Assembly (NCBI GenBank): GCA_029260395.1
Contig: JAJDDJ010000001.1
Location: 434,001-498,000 of the forward strand
Direction: 5' to 3'
DNA from: Phycisphaerales bacterium
GTDB taxonomy: Bacteria; Planctomycetota; Phycisphaerae; Phycisphaerales; UBA1924
Length of the DNA stretch: 64,000 nucleotides
A program made the position numbers and the translations under genes. Below, piece by piece: positions 26,319 through 36,800 of the stretch; the stretch's first letter is position 1; each line of letters begins with the position of its first letter. The notes under the pieces are model-generated. The model was given only the letters and a program-made list of their open reading frames with translations, made no database searches and was not told the origin of the DNA.

Positions 26319-26324
26319 GGCATG

Positions 26325-26330
26325 AGTGTA
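26325..26330 (-). promoter_or_regulatory. Candidate -10 element, RluB-type gene
   Basis: TACACT on the minus strand, 6 bases before ATG 26318. It decides between two possible starts and suggests a leaderless transcript. Confidence 0.4.
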
Positions 26331-26365
26331 CGCCTCGTGGGCGAGCGCTCTTTCTTTAGGTGCAT

Positions 26366-26395
26366 TTGACACGGGGCTATAGATGGTCCGATAGT
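26366..26395 (+). promoter_or_regulatory. Promoter of the 26449 gene
   Basis: TTGACA (26366-26371), 18-base spacer, GATAGT (26390-26395). The -35 is a perfect consensus. The leader would be about 47 bases with a Shine-Dalgarno before ATG 26449. Confidence 0.6.
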
Positions 26396-26448
26396 AGTGG
26401 ATGCCTCAGCGGAGCTGGGGGCCACAAGCAGGTCACGGAGGACCGTCC

Positions 26449-27714
26449 ATGTCGCTGGCGACACAAGAGCACGTGATCGAAGAGATGTTCCTGAGCCCTC
26501 GCGTGGTGAATGCGGCCACGTTCGAAGAGCTCGCGGGCGCGCTGCGCACACTCGTGCGAGACGCGGTCGATCAGCAGTCGCGGTTTGCTGGCTCGGTCGA
26601 TCAGGCCCGGTCTCACCAAAGCGAGATCGATTCGACTCTTGCCAAGCTGGACGCGGGGCTCGCGCCCGCAGCTCGGATGGTCAGGACGCTCGACGATCGG
26701 CTGCAACGCGCCGCCGAGGCTTCGAGCAGGCTCGCTGACCCCGAAGCCATGCTCGGCCCAGCGATTACGGCCATAACTCAGGCTGCGGCTCAGAGGTGCG
26801 ACCAAGCCATCGCCGAGCGCTCTCGCGCAGCTGAAGCAAGAGCCGCAGCGTTCGGTCAAGAGTGCACGGGCCTCGTTGATGCGCAGATGGATCGGCTCGA
26901 AATGATGGTCGCCCAACTTGAAGAACGGGCGGCCCGGGCAGAACAGCGGCTTATATCTGCAGAGCAATCGCTCTCGCGCGGTGTGCAGGCAGCTGAGGCC
27001 TCCGCCGAGGCTCTCATCGCAGCCGGCGCCAAAGCCAAGGTGCAAGAGGTGCTCACGGGCGCTGTTGATTCGGTGCTCGAACCGATGGTTCAGCAGGCCC
27101 AGGCCCGCATCGAGCACAGCTCGCAGGCGTGCCTTGAGTCGCTCGCACTGGCGACGGCCAAGACGCAGCGGCTTGATGCGGAATGCAACGCGGCCTCGAC
27201 CCGGTTTGAGGCCGCGGTTCAGGAGGCGAGAGAGCGTCTGTCCGTCACAGTGGGCGAGGCTGTCGATCAGGTGAGTGCACAAGTGAGCACGATCATCGCG
27301 TCACTGCCCTCGCTGCTCAAGAACCATCAAGCGGAGGCCGATCGCATCAGCCAGGTGGCGCACGCCTCGCTGGTCGGCAGGCTCAACGAGACGGGCGAAG
27401 AGTCCTCGCGGTGCTGCGAGCGCGTTGAGGACAGCTTGACGGGCCTCGAAGCTAGGGCCGGCTCGATCGCCGATCGGCTGGCGCGAAGGATCGACGATCT
27501 CGCTGCGGACGCGGACAAGGTGGCTCAAGAGGCCCGGCGGCTCAGTTCATCAGAGGACACCAATCCAGAGCCGATCGCGACCGAACCCGTTAAGCCCGCG
27601 GAAGCCAAGCTCGCCGAAACCAAGCCCCAACCGCCCGCCCGCGAGAAGCCACGGACCAAGCCCGTCCGAACCAAAGTCGCGACGACCAAGGCAGCGACCA
27701 AGAAGGCTGGCTGA
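26449..27714 (+). CDS. Coiled-coil protein of unknown function
   Basis: 421 residues, almost entirely helical by composition (Ala, Glu, Gln, Arg), with long heptad stretches (LEERAARAEQRLISAEQSL and similar) and no membrane helix or signal peptide. The last 60 residues are a Lys/Pro/Ala-rich tail ending in KAATKKAG, resembling the basic tails of nucleoid-binding proteins. Its layout, a rod plus basic tail, recalls DNA- or polymer-organising proteins, but I recognise no family. Start ATG 26449 has GGAGG 7 bases upstream and a good promoter. Confidence 0.7.
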   Translation: MSLATQEHVIEEMFLSPRVVNAATFEELAGALRTLVRDAVDQQSRFAGSVDQARSHQSEIDSTLAKLDAGLAPAARMVRTLDDRLQRAAEASSRLADPEAMLGPAITAITQAAAQRCDQAIAERSRAAEARAAAFGQECTGLVDAQMDRLEMMVAQLEERAARAEQRLISAEQSLSRGVQAAEASAEALIAAGAKAKVQEVLTGAVDSVLEPMVQQAQARIEHSSQACLESLALATAKTQRLDAECNAASTRFEAAVQEARERLSVTVGEAVDQVSAQVSTIIASLPSLLKNHQAEADRISQVAHASLVGRLNETGEESSRCCERVEDSLTGLEARAGSIADRLARRIDDLAADADKVAQEARRLSSSEDTNPEPIATEPVKPAEAKLAETKPQPPAREKPRTKPVRTKVATTKAATKKAG

Positions 27715-27760
27715 CGCGAGCGGAAGCGCTTTAGGTATTACCCTGCAAAAGCACCACCGA

Positions 27761-27778
27761 CCCGGCTAGAGAGCCGGG
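27761..27778. terminator. Hairpin between convergent genes
   Basis: CCCGGCT-AGAG-AGCCGGG, a 7-bp perfect stem between the ends of the coiled-coil gene and the giant gene. The T-run on the minus strand comes 9 bases later (GCTTTTGC), so this is a weak or factor-assisted terminator at best. Confidence 0.4.
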
Positions 27779-27827
27779 CCGGCGGAGGGTGGAAGCGTTG
27801 TGGGCTCGGGGCGCCGAGCGGTGTTGA

Positions 27828-30800
27828 TCAGTCGTCCTGCACAATGAAGTTCGCCAGCGCGAACGCGTTCTGCAGACCGAGGAAGAACGTGGTGTCTTCC
27901 GCGGCGTCCGTGCCTGTGGACAGGCTGCGAGCGGTGTTGACGAGGTTGTAGAACTGCGATTCGCCCGGCACGACCGTGACGGAGTCCGCCGCGAGCACGT
28001 CGATGGAGCCCGAGGGCCCGCCGACGTTGGAGGTCAGGCTGAGGCCGAGCAGCTCACCGATGCGGCGCGTGACCGACGAGGTGAGCGAGTCGGCGAGGTC
28101 GTCGATGCCCACCTGCGACGGTGTGTAGCCGAGCAGCGCAAGCGAGGGCACGAAGACCACGGCCTCGTCGGTGCGGTCGGCGTTGCCCGCGTCCACGTGC
28201 TCGCTGAACCCGAAGGAAAGCCCGAAGCCGAACACGTCCTCGCCACCGTTGACCAGAATCACATCGCGTTGCGTGAGGCTGCTGATTGGATCGACGGTCG
28301 AGCTAAGGAAGATGGTGGAGAACGGCTGGAACTCGAAGTCGCGTGTGTCGGTCGAGATGTTTACGTCGAGCCCCGCGCGATCAAAGATCGCTTGCACACG
28401 GTTGACGGTTTGGTTGATGAAGAAGGTATCGAGCGGGATGTTGTCGACCGTCTCGCCCGCGAAGCCGAGCGAAGCGGCGCTGAAGGCCGTGAGCTGCGTC
28501 GACTGGCCGCCCACTTCCAGCCAGTCCACCGAGCCGCCCTGCGTCTCGATGAAGATGTTCTGGCGGCGACGAACGATGGGCTCGAACGCGGGAGTCGTGG
28601 TGACCTCGAGGGCGTAGTCCGTGTTGAACGCGCCCTGCATGTAGACCGAGTACTTGGGGTTACCAGAGTTGCCGTCGAGTCGGCCACCGACGATGAACTC
28701 GAGGAAGAAGTCGCCGTTGGAGTCGTAGCCGTAGGACACGTTGTCGCCCTGAGCGATGGTGCCCGGGTCGCCACCGTTGGGGGAGAAGTCGCTCGGCGAG
28801 TAGAGCATGAGCCCGTCGCCGATGGCTGTGGAGGTGGTGGTATCAAAGATCGCGAATTGAACGTTCTCGGCGAAGCTCTGGAAGTTGCTCGCGGCCGAGC
28901 GGCTGCCGAGGTCAGCGCCGAAGTCGGCGAGCTGCACGACGACCCGCACGCGGGTGCCCTGGGTAATCGGCTGGTTGCCGTTGAGATGGAACACATCAAC
29001 GTCCGGTGCGATGGCCGACGGGATGCCCGTCGCACCGGGGAGTCCGATGGCGTCGCGGACACGGGTGGTCACGACTCCGCCCTCGCGGGTGGCGGTGTCG
29101 CCGGAACTGTTGGAGCCACGGACGATGTCGTCTGCGGTTCCTCTGACACCGTCGAGACCGGCGTCGAGCGTGAACGTATAACCGCCCACGTTGATGGTGT
29201 TCCGATCGTCGGCGGTGGCGAATGCACCGTCGATGCCAGCGAAATCCTGCGTGGACGGCGCGGCGGGAAGGTTCTCGCCGTTGCCCGAGTCGGTGCCCGC
29301 GTTGAAGCCCGAGTTGCCATCGTCGAAGACCGTGAGTCCGATGGAGTAATCGCCAAGGATATTCTGGCCCGATGGCACGTCCGGGATCACCGGGGTGTCG
29401 TACGCGGCAGCGCCGTTGCCGACGAGGAGCGTGAACGTTCCTGTCTGGGTGATCAGGAAATTACGGTCTTGGTCGACGTTGAGGTCTTCTCCGACGATTT
29501 GGCCCGGTAGCCCGACGTTGAACGCGGTGACCCCCGCGAGCGCCGCGCCAGAGCCATCAGGGTTGAGCAGCGCAACGGTCGTGCGGAACGCGGAGCCTTT
29601 GGTGGCCTCAAGCTGGAGTATCTGGCCGGCCTGGAGCGAGATGGTGTAGACATCCACATCCGCGCGGAAGTCGAAGAATCGCGCATCGTTGTCCGGATGG
29701 TCGCCGATGGTGCCACGGAGCACGAAGCGGTCATTGACATCCGGCAGCCCGTCGGGCTGGAAGTTGTTATCGAGCACCGTGTTGAGATTGATCGGTCCGA
29801 AGAGATCGACCTGACCCGTGCTGCCGGTCTGGCCGGTGGCCGTGACCGTGCCTGACGCCGCGGCGGACTTGTCGCCCGCGTCGCCCACGATGTCGTTCTG
29901 CGAGTAATCGTCGCCCGGCTTGACCACGCCGTCGCCGTCGCCGTCGAGCACCGCACCCACGACCTTGGCACGCAGCAGGTCCTGGTCGAGATCAAATCGG
30001 TAGACCCCCTGCGCCGGGTTGGAGGTCAGCAGCGGCAGATCGCTGTCGGTGATGGATCGGCTGAAGCGCACCGAAAGCGTATTGGTATCCGTGGCGTACG
30101 AAAGCGTGTAGTCCTCATTGGGCTGAAGACGGATGAGCGTGTTATTCGGGCTTCTGATCTCGGAGATCGTCAGCGCATCCAGGAAGCTCGAAGCATCCAT
30201 GGGCTGGTCGAACTGGATGCGTGCGAACGAGGTCTGGCTGACCTGCTCGACGCGGAGATCGACCACGCGGATCGGGACCGGGACCAGATCGGGAGTCTCT
30301 ACCCGCGCGTTGCCGGTGAGTTGGGGCGCTGCGCCCGAAACGGTGGTGGCGCCGACTGAGCCGCTGGAGAGGATTCGGAACGACTCGGTGTCCCGGTTGG
30401 AGCCGACGATCTGGTTGCCGATGGTGATGACACCGATGGTCGAGCGGCCCGCCGCGAGGCGGTCATCGCCCGAGCCGAAGAACCGGTCGGGGCCGCGCAG
30501 CCCGCCGCCGACGATGTCGCTGCGGACGAGAGAGCCGCCGATGGTGACCGTCTCGTTGAACCCAGCGCGGACCTGATCGGCGTTGAACTCACTGGCGACG
30601 CCGGTGTCGAAGTTCGCGTCGTCGCCGAGGTCACCGCCGATGAGCACCTGCGCATCGGTCACGTCTTGCTCGACCTCGAAGTTGCTCAGGAAGCCACCCG
30701 ATGAGATGCGTGTCTCACTGACCGAAACGGCGCGGAACGTACCGATGGCATCGCCAGCGCGGATCAGCGAGTTGTCCACGCTGCCACCGAAGTCAAAGCT

Positions 30801-33800
30801 GGTGACCGCACGTTGAGCGCTGAAGATGGCCCGAGTATCACCGTTCACAGTGAAGAACCCGCTGGAGTAGATATCGATCACCGGGACCGAACCGGGCACG
30901 ATGGTGTCCGGGTCCGGGTCAGCCACGGAGAGGTCGCCCAGATCGCCGCCGATGGTGACGAACGCGGCGTTCTTGGCCGAGAGCGTGCCGCCGCGGAACG
31001 GGCCGAGGTTGATCGGGCCTGTGTGCTGGCCGACGCGAATATCACCCGCGTTGAAGAAGCCGGCGGTGAGATTGAGCACGAAGGCATCGACGACGATGTC
31101 GGAATCGCCCAGCAGGCTTGCGTTGACGCGGATCACACCCGCCGAGCCGTTATTGATCGAGACGACATCGAAGTCCGTCAGCACGCCCGAATCGGAGTTG
31201 ACGATGATCGAGGTGCTGAAGTTGGAACCCGCGCCGAATATGACCCGGCTGGTGGCGTCATCGAAGAACACCCGGCCCGGCCCGGTGAAGGTGATGTTGC
31301 CCGAGCCCGCTGCGGTCGAGAACAGCAACGGCGTGCCCGCGGTCAGTTCGCGGCCTGCAAATGCCGTCGCGACATCGGGGTCGTTGATCGAGGTGCCCAC
31401 ACCGCCGACCGTGACCCGGCCGCCCGCGGTTGCAGCGGCGGGGACGACTTCGCTGAAGACAGTGGTGCCCATCACGTCGCCGGATGCGACGACGCTGCCA
31501 ACGAACGAGACACCGATCTCGGTGAGCTCGTCGCCTGTGTTGTAGATGCCGTCGGGGCCCGCGTTCATGCCGGCGACGATGGTGTTGTTGAACAGGCTCT
31601 GGCCGACGTTGACCATCTGCACGAAACCGCTGTTGACGGTGTCGGCGTTGGCCCCCGTGCCGCCTGGCAGGCCATCGGCACCGAAGGAGCGGAGGCCTCC
31701 GATGATCGCGGTGCCGGCGATGTAGCCGCCCGCGCTGACGCTGAAGACTGAGTCGCGTGCCGCGATGGTCGTAGCCGGGCGGGGCGTGAGCCCGTCGCCC
31801 TGGATGTTCTGCGCCACCGTGACGGCGCCCAACGCACGACCGGCGTGGATGACCGCCTCGTACATCGAGCCGCCGCCGACCGTGATAATGCCGATGTTCC
31901 AACCCGCGGTGATGCGGGGTCCGTCGACCGCGGTCGAGGGGCTCAGGCCGGGCGGGAGCTGGTTGCGGAGCGAATCGCTGGAAGCGATCGAGGCCGACAG
32001 GAACGGGCTGATGCCCACGTCGCCGAACACGCCGTCGGCGCTAGCGTTGACCGTGATCACGCGGATGTTGTGGTCGGCGAAGACATCGCCGTAGAGGTTG
32101 CCCGCGTTGATGACGAGGCTGTCGATGCTGCCCGCGAAAGCGCTGACCGAGTTGCCCGGCAGGAACGAGCCGTTGGTGATGGTGAACGAACCGATGCCGC
32201 CGCTGTAGGAGATGATCCCGCCGCCGAAGTCGCCCATGATGGAGACTTCTTCGAAGCGACCGGCCGCTGAGAACGTACCACGCCCGACGAGACTCTGGCC
32301 GGGCAGATTAGAGACGGCGCCGAGCGTGAAGCTCTGCACGCCTTGGCCGACCACGATGTCGGAGTGGAGCTGGCCTGCAGCATTGGCCTCGATCAACGCG
32401 CCACGCACGACGATCAGGCCGGGCTTGTCGGCAGAGCCGATGTTGCGTCCAGCCACCAGCGAAGAAACGCCGCCAGCCAGATCGGTCGAAGCGGTGATGT
32501 CGCGGGCGGCGCGGAGCGTGCCGACCGTGGCCGAGGGCCGCGACGTGCTGATGAACCCGCCGAGATCGCCCACAGTGGTCTCGATGACACCGATGGGGCC
32601 GCTCGAAGCGATCGAGCCCGTGATGTCGCGCGTTACGGTGATGCGGTCGATTCGGCCTTCGGAGCCGGTAACCGCGATCGAGGTGTTGAAGATCTCGCCG
32701 CCGACGGTGAGCACTTCGAGCGGACCCGAGACGAGCATCTCGCTCGTGCGGAGCGAGCCCGCGATCGCGAGACTCTCAAAGGCACCGACAACTATGCTCG
32801 AAGCCACCACGTCGCCCGAAGCGATGAGGCTCGCGATCTCGTTGTCAACGTCGAGGTCGAATCGGCGGAAATCCCTGCCCGAGATGGAGCCGAGCACGCT
32901 GCCGACCACGTCGATGGAGATGTCGCTGAAGTCGCCCGCCAGATCGAACGTCTCGACCCGGCCGAGGTTCTGCTGGACCTGGATAGAGGCCTGCTGGAAC
33001 TCGAGGTCGGTGCCGGCGACGGTCGTGTTGCGGAAGCCAGCGGCGCGGAACAGATCGAGGTCCTGCGTCACGATGAGCACGGAGGCGTCGAAGAACCCAT
33101 CGACGAGTTGCGCATCGAACAGCCGCACCGTTTGGATGAGCGAGCGGAAAATGTCCGAATTGTTGCCACGGATGCGGTTGATCTCGCCCCGTGTGCCACG
33201 CTCGTTGTCGGTATCCGCGGAGACGGTGACCCAGAAGAAGTCGTGCGATTGGTTGGAGATTCGTGCGCCCGAGATGAGCGAGTCGGTCAGCTCGATGACA
33301 TCGATGCCACCGACTTCCTGGGCGCCCTGATTCTCACCGATTTCGCCGCTGTTGGCGAGATCGAGGTTGGTCGCGGAGATGGCGCCGCCGATGAACGCAT
33401 CAGTGGCGCGGAACGTGCGGAGTTCGTCGTTGGCGAACACGCCCGCTTTAGCGAACGGATCGTCTTCGAGGCTGATGATGCCCATGCCCACATCGATGTC
33501 GTCGATAATGTTGGCAAACACCGAGCCGATGAGCCCGTCGAACCGGCCCAGCGGGGCGGTGCCGTCGCTGTCGATGCGAACAGTCTCAAGTTCGGCTGCG
33601 CCGTCCTGCAGAATGAAATCGCCCAGCGCGCCCGAGACCCTCACCAGCCGCACGCCGCCCGTGCGCACCACAACACCGTTGAGGTACGGGTCCAGCGGGG
33701 AGCCGAGGTCGTCGGAGTAGCCAGCGGAGGAATCAAGATCATTGAACGGGCGGTAATCGATACCGTTCCACAAGCCGCTCATGGCCTCTTCGGGCACGCC

Positions 33801-36800
33801 TAGCGCGCCGAGCACTGCCCCGCCGAGCCCGGACTGGACCCCGAGGAATGGCCCGATCTCTTGCGGGCCGAACGCGGGAACCTGCGTGCGGCCGACGTCA
33901 CCTTGCTGCACGTCGAGCTCGTCGAGTCCGACCACATCGACCGCGACCAGATCGCCGCCGGGCGTGGTGTTGCGGATCAGACTGAACGCAGCGCCCCCGA
34001 TCTGATCGATGCGGTAGACGTCGATCTCGACGTTGCCAGTAATCTCAACCGTGGATTGCGCATCCGCGTTGGAGATCAGGATGCGCCCGATCGAGATCGG
34101 GGCAGACTGCGCACCGCCGGGGTTGTCCAGCGAACGGATCTGCAACCTGCGGCCGCCCGAGAGATCGAGGTTGTCGATCTGAGCGATCGCCACGCCCTCG
34201 GAGGACGAGATCGGCAAGAAGCGGATCTGGCCGACGAGATCGTTGGACGAAGCGCCCTGGACCGTGATGGTGAACCGTGCACCGCCGTCGTCGACGAACT
34301 GAACCGGCGTGCCGCCGCGGAGCTCGGTCGTACGGTCAACCTCGGCGACGCCGTCGATCTTGACAAAGTCAGTAAACCGGATGTCCGAACCCGGTCCGAG
34401 GTTGATCGAAACGTTCGGATCGAGCGTCGACGTGCCGAAGAAGCCAGTACGCGAATCAACCACGTCGCCCTCGGCACCCGCATCCTGCGAAACAAAGAAC
34501 GAGCCGACCATCGTGTTGGCCGGACCGGTCAGCGTGAAGCCCGGCACGAACACGTGCCCGCCAACGCGGATACCGCCGATGTTGCTTGATGCCGCTGTGT
34601 CGTTCGTTCCGACCGCGATGGCGAGTCCGAAGCTGGTCGGCCTGCCGTCCATGTCCTCGTCCACGCCGATCGAGCCGCGGATATCGAAAGAGCCAACCGC
34701 GCCGCCAACATCGAGCGAGGCAAACAGCACGTCGCCCTCGACACCAGTGAACCCGCCATCGGCGAGTGTGCTTAGACCGGTGGCGAACGTGCCCAGGTTG
34801 CCCGCGATGCGCAGCGTAACGGGCGTTCCGGCAAACCCCTGAATGTCCGAACCGAACAACAGCGCGCCAGCGTTGCCATTGACCTCAAGGCTCAGCCCGC
34901 CGAGCGAGAGCAGGTCGTCCGTCTCGTCCTCGTTGCGGTTGTTCAGAATCGCTATCGGGTCGGCCTCCATGCCGCCGGCATCGACGAGGCCCGTGCCAAC
35001 CCGGAACAACCCGAGCCCGCCATTGACCACGTTGATGCTCTGGGTGGTGCCGATGGGGAGTTCGCCCGCGGACTGCGCGAACGCGCCCGAGTTGCCGCCT
35101 GTGCGGTAACTGCCCAGTGTGGTGGACTGCATGCCGCTCACGATGAAGCTGTAGGGCGAGGCGGTGTTGGCACCGTCGGTCGCCGCAGCCACGCCAGTGC
35201 CCTGCACGACGAGGAAATACGCACCCGCCGACTCAGGGATGTAGTTGATAAACAGGCTGCTCTGCAGGTCCTCGATCACGTTCCGCTGCACAGCGGCGAG
35301 CGTCCGTCCGTCCTTGTCCATCAGGCGGATCTGCAGGCCCGCCGCATCGCTCAGCTCGACCTTGATCGGGCTGACTCCGTCGGAGGCGAATGCGTACACG
35401 TCTACGCCGTCATCCGCGTGGTTGGGATCGGCGCGGCCGATGTCGCCCGTCACGCGGACCGAGCTGCCCAGCGAGCCGATCCATTCGGCGGCCAGCAGCG
35501 AATCGTTGCGGATCAGGTCCGTCCCGAAGAACACGAGGTCGAACTGGCCTCGATCGGCCCCCGGGTCGCCCGTGAGCGTCGAGAACGTCGAGTTCTGGAA
35601 CAGACCGATGACCGCTTGGTCGTAGTTGTCCGCCGCCGGGTCGATCGGGGTGATGGTCTCGGTCTCGGTGTACTCGAAGATCGGGCGAGCGGGGCGCGTG
35701 TCCGGGCTGGCAAGGTCGCCCACCACCGTCACGTCCATCAGCGAGCGGCCAGCAATAGCGATCTCGCGCACGGCGCGTCCGACCACGAGCTGCGAGTCCG
35801 TGCGGAAGAACTGGTCGCGCTGAACCGCGTTGTTGCCCTGGTCAAAGTCCTCGTCGATCGACCACAGACCAGCCTCTGAAGCCGAGAAGAACTGGCCCAG
35901 ATCGCCCTCGACCGAGAGTGAGCCGGTTTGGTATCCGACATTCCAGCGGCCCAGCGAGCCCGCCACCGTGGACGTGCCATGCACCACGCCGTGTACGTTG
36001 ACCGCGCCGATCGTGCCGTTGACACGGACACCGAACCTGGCATCGTTGAAACCGTCGAGGAGGGTTCCGTTTCCCGGCGAGCCCAGGTAGTCGTTCGCGG
36101 TCCCGTTGACCGGGCGAACAAGCCCGGAAGGGGCTCCGACGATCACGGATCCGGGACCGGGGGGCAGGCCGCCAAAATCGATCTCGGTATCGATCGTGCG
36201 CCAAATGTAGCCGAAGCCAGCGTCCTCGAAGTCCTCGTACAGGCCCGTGATCGAGTCAACTGGTGAGTACTCGAAGAACCCGCCAAAGCCGGGCTCGAAG
36301 AACGTGATGCCGTCAGTAAGATCGTCGTTCCACTCGATGGTGCCGCCCGTGAGCGACACGACGGTGTTCGCGTTCCCTCCGGAAATAATGATCTGACCGA
36401 TGCCGTCGTTGTAGTCCGGCACACCATCATCGTTGGAATCGATGACCGGAACTTCTGTGTTGCCAGGGATCACGGATCGGAGCGTGGCGACCATGTCACG
36501 ACCGAACAGGTCCGTCACCGTCACGCTCGTGCCCACCGGGCCCGTCAGCGTGATCTGAGCACCGAAAATTCGGCTCTCGACCAAGCCCGCGAAGTTGCCG
36601 GGCGGCAGGATCGTCTGCACGTTGTCAATAAAAAGGTCTTCGTTTGCGGCCGCGTCAACGCGGATGCGTGTGAACTTCTGGGGGTTGCCATCGGCGTCGA
36701 GCAGATCGTTCTCGGTCACTCTGAACAGGAACTCGTCCGTGGGGTCGTCGGGGTCGGCGGCGAGCGCGCCCAGCAACGCATCAAGCCTCGCGCCCGTGAA

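Noticed and set aside
28197..33803. Several long plus-strand frames inside the giant gene (28197-29510, 30813-31751, 32343-33803)
   Set aside because: They are antisense to an uninterrupted 3,210-codon gene with recognisable domains and have unnatural Arg/Asp/Val/Glu composition without start signals.
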